Shown here in pieces: positions 1 to 8,660 of a stretch of 64,000 nucleotides of DNA. Origin of the DNA: Pandoraea communis (GTDB taxonomy: Bacteria; Pseudomonadota; Gammaproteobacteria; Burkholderiales; Burkholderiaceae); the NCBI RefSeq assembly GCF_902459745.1, contig NZ_CABPSJ010000002.1, forward strand, positions 62,001-126,000. Reading direction: 5' to 3'. Under the pieces are notes generated by a model. It ran no database searches, was not told the origin of the DNA, and was given only the letters and a program-made list of their open reading frames with translations. How positions within the stretch are numbered: position 1 is the stretch's first letter; each line of letters opens with the position of its first letter. The translations under genes were made by a program, and so were the position numbers.

Positions 1-359
1 TCAAGGAAGCGATTTCGATCGTCGCCGTGCATGCCATCGATCACCCGGAGCACAAGCAGTTCATCTCGCAACACGCGTCCGAGACCGGCGAGCGTGGGGC
101 GGTCCTGCACCGGCATCTGGTCATGCCGGTGTACGAGTGCATGGAACCGCTGATCACTCAGGGCATGCAGGCAGGCGTTGTGCGCGCGGAGCATCCGGAG
201 ATGTATTTCTGTCTGCTCGTGCACGCGCTGCATCCGCCGCCCGGCTCGCCCGTACTGATGCAGTTGATCGCCCCGGAAGTGGGTGGTGAGGCGTTCGGCC
301 CGGCGCTTCTCAAGCAGGTCGAGATGGTGTTTTTCGCGACGCCGGACGCGAAGCCCTGA
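1..359 (+). CDS. TetR/AcrR-type transcriptional regulator, C-terminal part (5'-truncated)
   Basis: The reading frame is open from base 3 to the TGA at 357-359 and has no convincing start in the window, so the gene begins upstream. The roughly 118 visible residues are helical and look like the ligand-binding, dimerising C-terminal half of a TetR regulator, for example the stretch LITQGMQAGVVRAEHPEMYF followed by a hydrophobic helix. The N-terminal HTH is not visible, so neither target nor ligand can be named. The gene converges on the argE-like gene that ends 30 bases downstream on the other strand. Assignment rests on overall pattern only. Confidence 0.55.
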   Translation, partial: KEAISIVAVHAIDHPEHKQFISQHASETGERGAVLHRHLVMPVYECMEPLITQGMQAGVVRAEHPEMYFCLLVHALHPPPGSPVLMQLIAPEVGGEAFGPALLKQVEMVFFATPDAKP

Positions 360-389
360 CGCGCCGGCGTGGGTACTCAGCGCGGCGTA

Positions 390-1553
390 TTACCGCGCCG
401 TCGTCAGGTACTGCGCGAGGCGACGCAGCATCGCATCGCAGCCCTCGAGTTGTTCGATGCTCACGAACTCATCGGGCTTGTGCCCCTGATCCATACTCCC
501 AGGGCCGCAAACCACCGTCGGGATACCCACTTCGTTGAACAGGCCACCCTCGGTGCCGAAGGCGACCGTGCCGAACTCGTCCGATCCGCACAACATCGCC
601 AGCAGACGTGCGGCGTCGCTATCGGGCGGCGTCGCCAGCCCCGGATAAGCCGAGAGCGGAAAGAGACGGATGCCGGTGTCCGGCTTCACCGCCTGCATCT
701 TGGGCAGCAAGTCCTCATCGGCGTAGCGTTGCAAGGCCTCGGCAACGCGATTCGCATCGAAGCCCGGTAATGCGCGCACTTCGAAATCGAACTCGCATTC
801 GGCGGGCACGATATTCAACGCCCGTCCGCCTTTGATAACGCCCGTTTGCACCGTGGAGTAAGGCGGATCGAAGCGCGTGTCGTGATACTCGGGATCGGCA
901 AGTTCATCGCCAATGTCCTCGAGACAGTTGATGAGCCGCGCGGCGTACTGGATCGCGTTGACGCCATAAGGGGCATACGCGGAATGGCACGGCGCGCCCT
1001 TCACACAGCAGCGCATCGCCAGTTTGCCTTTGTGGCCCAGCACTGGCTTGAGCGCCGTGGGCTCCCCGATCAGACACAGCACCGGTTTGTGCGGGCGCTT
1101 CGCGATCTCGGCAAGCATGGGCCGCACACCGAGACACCCGATCTCCTCGTCGTATGAGAAAGCAAGATGCACGGGCATCTGCAATTCGCATTCGACAAAA
1201 TTCGGTACCGCCGCGAGCACCGACGCCAGAAATCCTTTCATGTCCGCCGTGCCGCGGCCGTAAAGCCGTCCGTCTTTCTCGACGAGACGAAATGGGTCGA
1301 CGCTCCACGCCTGACCGTCGACCGGCACAACGTCGGTGTGCCCCGAGAGCACAATCCCGCCGCGATCTCGCGGGCCGATGGTGGCGAACAGATTGGCCTT
1401 GGTACGCTCGTCGTTATAGAACAGCTCGCTTTGCACCCCGTGTTGCGCGAGGTAATCGCGAATGAACTCGATCAGCGCCAGATTGGAATCGCGGCTCACG
1501 GTCGCGAATCCGATCAACCGTTCGAGCAGCGCGCGGCTCGACAGGTCATTCAT
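390..1553 (-). CDS. argE: M20-family deacylase, ArgE (acetylornithine deacetylase)-like
   Basis: A 387-residue zinc amidohydrolase of the M20/ArgE/DapE family. Visible metal and catalytic residues are H72 in GHTDVVP, D104 in GTADMKG, the EE pair at 136-137, E164 in GEPT, and H358 near GSMDQGHKPDE. Family members hydrolyse N-acyl amino acids; ArgE removes acetyl from N-acetylornithine. Here the gene is last in a four-gene operon with a flavin monooxygenase, RidA and a DUF1028 protein, and overlaps the DUF1028 gene by 8 bases. That context suggests a catabolic deacylase acting on an N-acyl intermediate more than a biosynthetic ArgE. Start ATG at 1553. Family is certain, substrate is not. Confidence 0.85.
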   Translation of the reverse strand: MNDLSSRALLERLIGFATVSRDSNLALIEFIRDYLAQHGVQSELFYNDERTKANLFATIGPRDRGGIVLSGHTDVVPVDGQAWSVDPFRLVEKDGRLYGRGTADMKGFLASVLAAVPNFVECELQMPVHLAFSYDEEIGCLGVRPMLAEIAKRPHKPVLCLIGEPTALKPVLGHKGKLAMRCCVKGAPCHSAYAPYGVNAIQYAARLINCLEDIGDELADPEYHDTRFDPPYSTVQTGVIKGGRALNIVPAECEFDFEVRALPGFDANRVAEALQRYADEDLLPKMQAVKPDTGIRLFPLSAYPGLATPPDSDAARLLAMLCGSDEFGTVAFGTEGGLFNEVGIPTVVCGPGSMDQGHKPDEFVSIEQLEGCDAMLRRLAQYLTTAR

Positions 1554-2223
1554 CGCCCGGCACTCCGTAACTAGGCGCGGCCGTGGGATTCAGGGCACGG
1601 GTGATGTAGTCCTGCATTTGTGGCCGATAGGCTTGCCAGAGGCCATCGAGCTTGCCGATAGGATCGTCGTCTGCCCAATCGACCCGCAGATCGACGATGG
1701 GCCACACCAGATCGCCCACGATCTTCAACGCTGCCGAGTGCACTGGCCCGGCCTCTCCACCGCTGGCGATAGCGGCATGCATCGCGGCCAGCAATCGATC
1801 GGCCAGCGCGCCGGGCGTATTCTCGAACGCCGGCACCATCGCTTCGATCACCTCGCTGCTCGTCAGCATGTTGCCCGCCGCGACGCATTGCGCCCCCGCT
1901 ACGGCATGATAGGTGCCTAACGCCTGATCGCCGCTGAAAAACGCGGTGCGACCTTGCGCATCGATCACCGTGACCTGCCGATACTCGCTCCACTCGCTCT
2001 CGGCCAGGGTGCGGCTCAACGCCGTCGCCGGGTCGATATTGCCCTGTGCGAGGCAGTCGAGAATTTGCGGCCCCAGCGCGGGCAGCGTGACGTTTTGCGT
2101 GGCGACCGCACCGACGTTCGCACGCAGCCACGGACACCGCGCGCCCACGGCGATGCTCGACGAACTGATCGCGATGCCGAGCTGCCCGGTGCGCGCGCAC
2201 CGTCCAACGATAGAGAAAGTCAT
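1546..2223 (-). CDS. DUF1028 family protein (Ntn-hydrolase-like fold)
   Basis: A 225-residue protein beginning MTFSIVGRCARTGQLGIAIS, with the ATQNVTLPALGP and GNMLTSSEV segments typical of DUF1028. This family is predicted to have an Ntn-hydrolase-type fold, but its reaction is not established. It often occurs beside RidA and amidohydrolases in degradative clusters, as here between RidA (10 bases upstream) and the ArgE-like gene (8-base overlap). A strong AAGGAG site sits 7 bases before the ATG. A role in hydrolysing an amide intermediate of the local pathway is inference. Confidence 0.85.
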   Translation of the reverse strand: MTFSIVGRCARTGQLGIAISSSSIAVGARCPWLRANVGAVATQNVTLPALGPQILDCLAQGNIDPATALSRTLAESEWSEYRQVTVIDAQGRTAFFSGDQALGTYHAVAGAQCVAAGNMLTSSEVIEAMVPAFENTPGALADRLLAAMHAAIASGGEAGPVHSAALKIVGDLVWPIVDLRVDWADDDPIGKLDGLWQAYRPQMQDYITRALNPTAAPSYGVPGDE

Positions 2224-2232
2224 ATGCGCTCC

Positions 2233-2670
2233 TTATGCACCGGACGGCGCCCATCCCTCGGGAATCACCGCGATGACGTCGATTTCCATCAACCACTCGG
2301 GCTGTCCCAGCGCGACCACCGTGAGTCCGGTGGAGATCGGAAACACGCCCTTGAGCCACTTGCCCACTTCACGATAGACCGGCTCACGAAAGCGCACGTC
2401 GGTCAGGTAAGTCGTGGTCTTGACCACGTGCGACAGGTCGCTGCCCGCCTCTTCGAGCAACTGCTTGACGTTTTTCATTGCCTGCTCGGCCTGCGCGCGC
2501 GGATCGCCCAGCCCCACCAGATTGCCTTCGAAATCGGTACCGATCTGACCGCGCACGTAGACCGTGTTGCCTGCGCGCACGGCCTGACACAGGTCGTTAT
2601 CGAGCGATTGATTCGGGTACGTATCCTTGGTGTTGAACATGCGGATACGGGTATGCGTAGGCTGGCTCAT
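2233..2670 (-). CDS. RidA family protein (enamine/imine deaminase-like)
   Basis: A 145-residue RidA/YjgF/UK114 protein. The core runs from LCQAVRAGNTVYVRGQIGTD through AEQAMKNVKQLLEEAGSDL to GLTVVALGQPEWLMEIDVIA. RidA proteins form trimers and hydrolyse reactive enamine/imine intermediates. The canonical RidA arginine is not obvious here: the segment reads GQPEWLMEIDV, whereas RidA proper has a VARLPKD..VE(I/V)-type end, so this is probably a different Rid subfamily with its own substrate. The start at 2670 has AAGGAG 7 bases upstream and overlaps the monooxygenase stop as ATGA, implying translational coupling. It likely clears an imine formed by the upstream flavoenzyme. Confidence 0.88.
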   Translation of the reverse strand: MSQPTHTRIRMFNTKDTYPNQSLDNDLCQAVRAGNTVYVRGQIGTDFEGNLVGLGDPRAQAEQAMKNVKQLLEEAGSDLSHVVKTTTYLTDVRFREPVYREVGKWLKGVFPISTGLTVVALGQPEWLMEIDVIAVIPEGWAPSGA

Positions 2671-3947
2671 GGATGGGCTCCTTCGTTCGTTGGCGTGTCG
2701 TAGTAGGCGAGATACTTGCGTTGGGTGGCGATGTGGTCCGCAATATGTCTTGCGTCGTGCCACACCCCCCAGATGAAAGACGAGCCGCGGCGCGACAGCC
2801 ACGGCAACCCGAGGAAGTACACGCCCGGCTCTTTCGAGACACCGCGTTGATGTTTGGGCTTTCCGTTGTCGTCGAAGGCGTCGACCTGCAGCCAGCCGAA
2901 ATCAACGGCGTAGCCGGTGGCCCAGATGATCGACGTCACGTTCGCCTTTTCCATATCGAGTTCGAGCAACGGGTGCGTGAGGCACGCCGGATCGGCGGGA
3001 ATGACGCGTGCCTCCGGCTCTTCGGGCAGTTCGAGGCCGTTGCGCGCGACATAGGCGTCGGCCGCGTCGAGCAACGACAGATAGTTTTCGTCCCCACGGG
3101 CAATGTTGTCCGCGAGATCGGGCTGAAACCGGGCGACGCCGTTCTCAAACGATTGCGTCAGGCCCGTGAGCGTGACGCCCTCGTGCGCCAGACGCCGGAA
3201 ATCCACCGTATGCCCCCCGCGCGCGCCGCTTACCGCGATGGTCACGTGTTCTTTGCCGGGGCGCATGACTTCGGCATCCCACTCGCCGAGCACCCCCAGC
3301 CACCAGCAGAAGTCGCGTCCGCGATAGCCGCGCGGCGGCCGGTCGTGCGGGCCGACCGACAGATAAACCTGCCGCCCGGCGCGGTTCAGTTCGTCGGCAA
3401 TCTGCACGCCCGACGACCCGGCGCCCACCACGATCACGTGACCCGGCGGCAGTTGCTCCGGGTTGCGGTAGTCGGCCGAGTGGATCTGGGTGAGGCGCGC
3501 GTCCTTGGGCGCAATCGGCGGAATCACGGGACGCTGGAACGGCCCGGTCGCCACCACCACACGCTGCGCTTCGATCGTGCCGTCCGAGGTCTCCACGGTG
3601 AATCCCGGCCGGCCCGTGTTGCGCACGACCTTGGTTACCTCGACACCCGTGCGGATAGGCGCCTCGATCTTTCGGGCGTAGTCGACGAAATAGTCCGCCA
3701 CCTGCTCTTTCGGCGCGAAGCCATCGGGATCGACGCCCGTAAACGTCATGTTGGGGAACCGGTCGTGCCACGCCGGGCCATTGGCTACGAGCGAATCCCA
3801 ACGTCCGGTGCGCCAGCGCTCCGCGATACGCGAGCGCTCCAGCACGAGATGGGGCACGGCGAGCTTGCTCAGATGCTCGCTCATCGCCACGCCGGCCTGC
3901 CCGGCGCCGACGACGAGCGTATCGATTGACGTTGTATGCACTGTCAT
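2667..3947 (-). CDS. flavin-containing monooxygenase-like FAD/NAD(P) oxidoreductase
   Basis: A 426-residue two-dinucleotide-binding flavoprotein. The FAD motif GAGQAG is at 14-19 and the NAD(P) motif GAGSSG at 175-180. Between them QIHSADYRNP (about 153-162) resembles the flavin monooxygenase/BVMO fingerprint, and ATGY lies near 349. Enzymes of this class hydroxylate amines or sulfides or insert oxygen next to a carbonyl, using NADPH and O2. It is the first gene of the operon reading away from the LysR gene at 4137. The ATG at 3947 has a purine-rich GGAAGGA sequence upstream, inside a small CCTTCCGAAGG palindrome. Substrate unknown. Confidence 0.85.
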   Translation of the reverse strand: MTVHTTSIDTLVVGAGQAGVAMSEHLSKLAVPHLVLERSRIAERWRTGRWDSLVANGPAWHDRFPNMTFTGVDPDGFAPKEQVADYFVDYARKIEAPIRTGVEVTKVVRNTGRPGFTVETSDGTIEAQRVVVATGPFQRPVIPPIAPKDARLTQIHSADYRNPEQLPPGHVIVVGAGSSGVQIADELNRAGRQVYLSVGPHDRPPRGYRGRDFCWWLGVLGEWDAEVMRPGKEHVTIAVSGARGGHTVDFRRLAHEGVTLTGLTQSFENGVARFQPDLADNIARGDENYLSLLDAADAYVARNGLELPEEPEARVIPADPACLTHPLLELDMEKANVTSIIWATGYAVDFGWLQVDAFDDNGKPKHQRGVSKEPGVYFLGLPWLSRRGSSFIWGVWHDARHIADHIATQRKYLAYYDTPTNEGAHP

Positions 3948-4136
3948 GGCTTGCGTCCTTCCGAAGGCAGATTGATTCCAACGACCCGTAGGGGTGGGTC
4001 ATTCGCGGCAATCTACGCGCCTCGACAGAATCCGAAAAATATATTTAAAAAATGCAGGGCATCGGATTTGACTATGCAGACTTTTTTTTCGGTTTCACAA
4101 TGTCCTCGAACCATGCTGCCCAATGGAGCGATGCCG
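3948..4136. promoter_or_regulatory. divergent intergenic region with operator-like dyad
   Basis: This 189-base region separates the divergently transcribed monooxygenase operon and LysR gene. It holds an AT-rich core (AAAAATATATTTAAAAAA) flanked by a 7-bp inverted repeat, AATCCGA at 4029-4035 and TCGGATT at 4062-4068. The arrangement is typical of a LysR auto-regulated divergent promoter. The dyad is directly visible; operator function is inference. Confidence 0.5.
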
Positions 4137-5066
4137 ATGGACAATCAGCCCCTGCGCTACTCGCTGCGCCAACTGCGCTATTTCGTGGTCACAGCGGAAG
4201 TCCTGTCCTTCACTGCCGCAGCCCGGCGGCTGCATATTTCGCAGCCGTCCATTTCCACCGCGCTCGCGGATCTCGAGGTGTCGTTCGGCGTGCAGTTGTT
4301 CATCCGGCATCACGCGAGCGGCTTATCGCTCACGCAAGCGGGACGCGATCTGCTGGGGCAGGCACGTAACCTGCTCAAGACCGCCGAAGAACTGCAAATG
4401 GCCGCCAAGGAGATGGACGGCGGCATGACCGGCTCCATTGCGCTGGGTTGTCTTGCCTCGCTCGCGCCGCCGCTGATGCCGGGTCTCATCAGCCGCTTTA
4501 CGGAAGAGCACGCCGGCATCTCCTTTCGTACGGTGGAAGCACATCAAGACGGGCTGCTGCGCGGCCTGCACGACGGATCGCTCGATATCGTCCTCACGTA
4601 CAGCCTCGATCTGAGCGAGGACATCGCCTTCACGCCGCTGCTCTCGCTGCCGCCCTACGCCATCCTGCCCCGCACGCACCGGCTCGCCCGCGCACGCAAG
4701 GTGTCGCTGGCCGACTTGTTGCCGGAGCCCTATGTCATGCTCGATCTGCCGCACAGCCGCGAGTATTTTGCCGCGCTCTTCGACGCTGTCGGCAACCGCC
4801 CCGTCCCCGCATTCCGATCCTCGCAACCGGAAGTGGTGCGCGGCATGGTGGCAAACGGACTGGGCTACAGCCTGCTGAATTTCCCGCTCAAATCGAATCG
4901 CACGGTGGACGGCGAGGAGTTCGTCATCAAGCGCTTCAAAGACAACGTCAACGCCACCATGCTGGGCATCGCGCAATCGCGCACGATGAAGCCGCGCCGG
5001 GTCGTGGAGCGCTTCGCGGCCTTTTGCGAGAACGACATCCGGCGCCTGCATCTGTCGTCGCAGTGA
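4137..5066 (+). CDS. LysR-type transcriptional regulator of the Rieske/ABC/RidA island
   Basis: A 309-residue LysR regulator. The N-terminal winged HTH includes LRQLRYFVVTAEVLSFTAAA and RRLHISQPSISTALADLE; the remainder is the periplasmic-binding-protein-like effector domain (for example GSIALGCLASLAPPLMPGLI). The ATG at 4137 is preferred because GGAG at 4125-4128 is 8 bases away; ATG 4131 is too close. The gene lies between the divergent monooxygenase operon and the co-directional Rieske/ABC operon, so it probably controls both, with a pathway substrate or intermediate as co-inducer. The effector cannot be named from sequence. Confidence 0.92.
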   Translation: MDNQPLRYSLRQLRYFVVTAEVLSFTAAARRLHISQPSISTALADLEVSFGVQLFIRHHASGLSLTQAGRDLLGQARNLLKTAEELQMAAKEMDGGMTGSIALGCLASLAPPLMPGLISRFTEEHAGISFRTVEAHQDGLLRGLHDGSLDIVLTYSLDLSEDIAFTPLLSLPPYAILPRTHRLARARKVSLADLLPEPYVMLDLPHSREYFAALFDAVGNRPVPAFRSSQPEVVRGMVANGLGYSLLNFPLKSNRTVDGEEFVIKRFKDNVNATMLGIAQSRTMKPRRVVERFAAFCENDIRRLHLSSQ

Positions 5067-5069
5067 CGC

Positions 5070-5118
5070 ACAGGGCAACGGTGCAAAACAGACTGCATAG
5101 GGAAAACCTTTGCCCTGT
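5070..5118. repeat. 9-bp inverted repeat downstream of LysR gene
   Basis: ACAGGGCAA at 5070-5078 pairs perfectly with TTGCCCTGT at 5110-5118; a TGC/GCA pair lies inside the 31-base loop. It starts three bases after the LysR stop codon. It may be a terminator, an attenuator or a regulator site for the downstream Rieske/ABC operon. There is no T-run typical of an intrinsic terminator. Confidence 0.45.
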
Positions 5119-5120
5119 AT

Positions 5121-5138
5121 CCAAAAACAATATTTTGG
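5121..5138. promoter_or_regulatory. candidate LysR operator before the Rieske gene
   Basis: The perfect dyad CCAAAA-ACAATA-TTTTGG occupies 5121-5138, about 100 bases before the Rieske start. It also satisfies the T-N11-A rule of LysR sites (T5120 to A5132). It lies immediately after the 5070-5118 inverted repeat. Binding by the neighbouring LysR protein is inferred from position and symmetry only. Confidence 0.45.
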
Positions 5139-5237
5139 CTGGCAATTTGGCTTGATAGATTGATGTTCATGTTGAATGCGGTGCGCCAGGGCTTGCGACG
5201 TTGCCTGAAGCGTTCCGGCGAATGAACGGAGGGCTTC

Positions 5238-6386
5238 ATGGCTGACCAGACTGGGACGACCGCAGGGCAATCGCTCATCGACGCACTGCGTACCGGTGGC
5301 GAACGCCCATTCGACGACGCACGGGCCATGCCACCCGGTGTGTACACATCTCCTGAATTTCTCGCGAGGGAGCAGCGCGATATCTTTGCACACGAATGGC
5401 AATGCGTCGGCCGCGCAAGCGTCCTCGCCGCGCCCGGCGACTACCTGAGCGCGCAGATCGGCGATCAGCCCATCGTGGTGGTGCGCGACGAGCAGATGCA
5501 GCTAAGCGCCATGTCCAACGTCTGTCTGCACCGCATGTCAGTGCTGCTCGAAGGGCGCGGCAACGTCAGACGAATCGTGTGTCCTTATCACGCCTGGAAT
5601 TATTCGCTCGACGGCAAGCTCAAGGGCGCGCCGATGATGGATCAGCAAGCCGGTTTCTGCAAAGAGCGCTATCAACTGCCCGCGATTCGCTGCGAGCAAT
5701 GGCAAGGCTGGATCTACGTGACGCTCGATAACGATGCGCCACCCATCGGCACACAGCTCGCCGGGCTCACCGAGTTGATCGCGCCGTACGGCATGACCGA
5801 CTACATCGAAACTTTCTATGAAGAACACGTCTGGGACACCAACTGGAAAATCCTTGCCGAAAACTTCATGGAGAGCTACCACCTGCCGATGCTGCACCGC
5901 GCCACGGTAGGCCCCCATTCGAAGCTCGAAGAAATGGAGTGCCCGCCGGGTCACCCGGCTTTCAACTACCACTGGATCACCAAGGAAGCGACGCTGCCTA
6001 TCGGCAACGCGCATCCGGATAACACGCGGCTCGAAGGCCACTGGCGCAAGACGACGGCGCTGCTCGCCATCTACCCGACGCACCTCGTCACGCTCACCCC
6101 TGGGTACTTCTGGTATCTCGTGCTCCAGCCCCGAGGCGTTGACCGGGTGCATATCCGCTTCGGCGGCGGCCTCTCGCCCGAGTTCATTGCCGACGAAGCA
6201 GCCAACGCCCATATGGTCACGCTCAAAGCGCTGCTCGACGAAGTGAACGCCGAAGACCGGCGCGGTGTGGAGGCCGTGTTCCGAGGCGTGCATGCACCAC
6301 TCGCGAAGCCCGGCCATCTGAGCCGGCTGGAGCGCCCGAACTACGATTTCGCACGCTATCTGGCTGCCAAGCTGGCACAGCCCTAA
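5238..6386 (+). CDS. Rieske non-heme iron oxygenase, alpha (catalytic) subunit
   Basis: A 382-residue Rieske oxygenase. The [2Fe-2S] ligands are C96 and H98 (CLHR) and C115 and H118 (CPYHAWNY). The catalytic domain has NWKILAENFMESYHLPMLH with iron-binding H215 and H220. Relatives include aromatic ring dioxygenases and the choline monooxygenase/betaine demethylase group. A polyamine-type ABC importer follows immediately, so a small cationic or zwitterionic amine is a likely substrate, but this is inference. No beta subunit or ferredoxin gene is adjacent, fitting the alpha-only type. A GGAGG site lies 5 bases before the ATG. Confidence 0.9.
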   Translation: MADQTGTTAGQSLIDALRTGGERPFDDARAMPPGVYTSPEFLAREQRDIFAHEWQCVGRASVLAAPGDYLSAQIGDQPIVVVRDEQMQLSAMSNVCLHRMSVLLEGRGNVRRIVCPYHAWNYSLDGKLKGAPMMDQQAGFCKERYQLPAIRCEQWQGWIYVTLDNDAPPIGTQLAGLTELIAPYGMTDYIETFYEEHVWDTNWKILAENFMESYHLPMLHRATVGPHSKLEEMECPPGHPAFNYHWITKEATLPIGNAHPDNTRLEGHWRKTTALLAIYPTHLVTLTPGYFWYLVLQPRGVDRVHIRFGGGLSPEFIADEAANAHMVTLKALLDEVNAEDRRGVEAVFRGVHAPLAKPGHLSRLERPNYDFARYLAAKLAQP

Positions 6387-6411
6387 GTTTCGAAGACAGG
6401 ACGCAATCACG

Positions 6412-7596
6412 ATGTCGAATCCATCCTTCATTTCGTTCTCGGGCGTGAGTAAGTCGTATGACGGCGTGCAATGCGTCGTCGACGACCTGAACCTCGATGT
6501 GCGCAAGGGAGAGTTCTTGTCGCTGCTCGGCCCTTCCGGTTCGGGCAAGACGACCACGCTCATGATGCTCGCGGGCTTCGAGTCGCCCACCCACGGCGAG
6601 ATTCGCCTGGACGGCAAGCGTCTGGACGACAAGCCGCCGCATCGCCGCGATATCGGTATGGTGTTTCAGAACTACGCCCTTTTCCCGCATCTCACGATTG
6701 CGCAGAACGTCGCCTTTCCGCTCTCCGTCAGGCGCGTGAGCCGTGCCGAACAGGACGTCCGCGTCAAACGCGCCCTGGACATGATCGAGCTGTCGCACCT
6801 CGCCAACCGGCGCCCCGCGCAACTCTCCGGCGGGCAGCAACAGCGCGTGGCGCTCGCGCGTGCGCTGGTGTTCGAGCCGAGCGTCGTGCTGATGGACGAG
6901 CCGCTCGGCGCGCTCGACAAGCGCCTTCGCGAAACGATGCAATACGAAATCATGCGGCTGCATCGGGAACTGTCGCTCACCATCGTCTACGTGACCCACG
7001 ATCAGGCCGAAGCGCTAACGATGTCGGATCGCGTGGCCGTGTTCTCCGACGGACGCATTCAGCAAGCGGCGCCGCCGAGCGAACTCTACGAGAACGCGCA
7101 GAACGCATTCGTCGCGAATTTCGTCGGCGAGAACAACGGATTGACCGGCCATGTCGTGAGCGTTCACGAAGGTTGGGCGACGCTTGCGCTGTCGGACGGC
7201 AGCATGATTCGCGGCCGCTGCGAGCAAGGGTTGAGCGCCGGTGACGATGCGATGCTCGCGTTGCGCCCCGAACGCGCCCACATCCCTGGGGCAGACGGCC
7301 TTCCGAACGGCGACCAACAGAACAACGTCGTGCGGGCACGTGTCGACGAGATCGTGTATTGCGGCGATCACCATCGCGTGCACCTCACACTCGGCTCGCA
7401 CGACGCCATCGTCGTGAAAGTCCCCAACACGCAGCGTCATGCACTGCCCGGTGCCGGCGACACCATCGACGTCGCCTGGCGTCATGACGACTGCAAGATT
7501 CTCGCCGCCTGCGCGCCGCGCACGGCGCAAACGATCCACTCTCCCAACGCGCCTTCCCCGTCCCTCATCTTGACCGCACCTGCAGGAGCCAATTGA
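6412..7596 (+). CDS. ABC transporter ATP-binding protein, spermidine/putrescine (PotA) type
   Basis: A 394-residue ATPase of the polyamine/opine/iron importer class. Walker A GPSGSGKTT is at 40-48, the signature LSGGQ at 138-142 and Walker B VVLMDEP at 158-164, followed by ALD. The C-terminal 150 residues form a TOBE-type regulatory domain. It starts 25 bases after the Rieske gene and ends one base before the start of the binding-protein gene. With the next three genes it makes a complete importer, so the operon couples uptake to oxygenation. Confidence 0.93.
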   Translation: MSNPSFISFSGVSKSYDGVQCVVDDLNLDVRKGEFLSLLGPSGSGKTTTLMMLAGFESPTHGEIRLDGKRLDDKPPHRRDIGMVFQNYALFPHLTIAQNVAFPLSVRRVSRAEQDVRVKRALDMIELSHLANRRPAQLSGGQQQRVALARALVFEPSVVLMDEPLGALDKRLRETMQYEIMRLHRELSLTIVYVTHDQAEALTMSDRVAVFSDGRIQQAAPPSELYENAQNAFVANFVGENNGLTGHVVSVHEGWATLALSDGSMIRGRCEQGLSAGDDAMLALRPERAHIPGADGLPNGDQQNNVVRARVDEIVYCGDHHRVHLTLGSHDAIVVKVPNTQRHALPGAGDTIDVAWRHDDCKILAACAPRTAQTIHSPNAPSPSLILTAPAGAN

Positions 7597-7597
7597 C

Positions 7598-8644
7598 ATG
7601 CGCACTCCCATCAAAACTCATTGCGCCGCCTTCGCGGTACTCGCGTTCGCGGCCGTCACATCGCACGCTGCGGAAACGCTCAGTGTAGTGACTTTCGGCG
7701 GCGCCTTCGAAGCGGCAGCGAAGAAGGCCTGGTTCGAGCCGTTCACGCAAGCCACCGGCGTGACATTCGCGACGGAATCGTACGATGGCGGCCTGGCCAA
7801 GCTCTCGGCGATGGAACAGGCGAAGAACACCACGTGGGATCTGATCGACCTCGAAACCAACGACGCAATCACGGCCTGCGACGAAGGGTTGCTCAAGAAA
7901 TTCGACAAGAAGTCGCTCGGCAAGACCAGCGACTTCATCCCCGGCTCGATCAGCGAGTGTGCGGTCGCAAGCATGGTGTGGTCTACCATCTATGCGTACG
8001 ACACCAGCAAGCTGAAAACCGCACCGAGCACCGTCAACGACTTCTTCGATTTGCAGAAATTCCCGGGCAAGCGCGGGCTGCGCAAGTCGCCCAAGGTCAC
8101 GATGGAGTGGGCGTTGATCGCCGATGGTGTCGATCCGAAGGACGTGTACAAGGTACTTGCCACGCCCGCCGGTGTTGACCGCGCGTTCAAAAAGCTCGAC
8201 ACGATCAAGAAGAGCATCGTGTGGTGGGAGTCCGGCGCGCAGGCGCCGCAATTGCTCGCCGACGGCGCGGTTGTGATGGTGCAGGCCTATAACGGCCGCA
8301 TCGACGACGCCGCGAAGAAGGACAAGAAGCCCTTCAAGGCCGTGTGGGATGCGCAGGTCTACGACTTCGAATGGTGGGGCGTGCCGGCCGGCGCGAAACA
8401 TGCCGACACCGCCGCGAAGTTCATCGTCTCGGCGTCGCAACCGAAGGCGTCGGCGGATCTGTCGAAGTACATCGCCTATGCGCCGCCGCGCAAGGATGCC
8501 GTGGCGTTGGTCGACAAGCAGCGTCTGGCCGATATGCCGACCGCGCCGGAGAACTTCAAGCGCGCCGTGCAGATCAACGCCAATTTCTGGGCCGACAATG
8601 CCGACGCCATCAACAAGCGTTTCCAGGTCTGGCTGACGCAGTAA
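7598..8644 (+). CDS. ABC transporter periplasmic substrate-binding protein (PotD-like)
   Basis: A 348-residue extracellular binding protein of the spermidine/putrescine-type family. A clear Sec signal peptide (KTHCAAFAVLAFAAVTSHA) ends near residue 24. The mature protein begins AETLSVVTFGGAFEAAAKKA, and WWESGAQAPQLLADGAVVMV matches the family. It captures the ligand in the periplasm for the adjacent permeases. AGGAG precedes the start by 9 bases, within the end of the ATPase gene. Ligand identity cannot be read from sequence; the family binds polyamines, opines, amino-acid-like amines and related cations. Confidence 0.92.
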   Translation: MRTPIKTHCAAFAVLAFAAVTSHAAETLSVVTFGGAFEAAAKKAWFEPFTQATGVTFATESYDGGLAKLSAMEQAKNTTWDLIDLETNDAITACDEGLLKKFDKKSLGKTSDFIPGSISECAVASMVWSTIYAYDTSKLKTAPSTVNDFFDLQKFPGKRGLRKSPKVTMEWALIADGVDPKDVYKVLATPAGVDRAFKKLDTIKKSIVWWESGAQAPQLLADGAVVMVQAYNGRIDDAAKKDKKPFKAVWDAQVYDFEWWGVPAGAKHADTAAKFIVSASQPKASADLSKYIAYAPPRKDAVALVDKQRLADMPTAPENFKRAVQINANFWADNADAINKRFQVWLTQ

Positions 8645-8660
8645 CGGCTAACAGCGCGAG

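Noticed and set aside
2673-3929. Long plus-strand open frame of 418 codons
   Set aside because: It lies opposite the flavin monooxygenase, is rich in Arg/Gly/Ala/His from GC-skewed shadow coding, and shows no domain.
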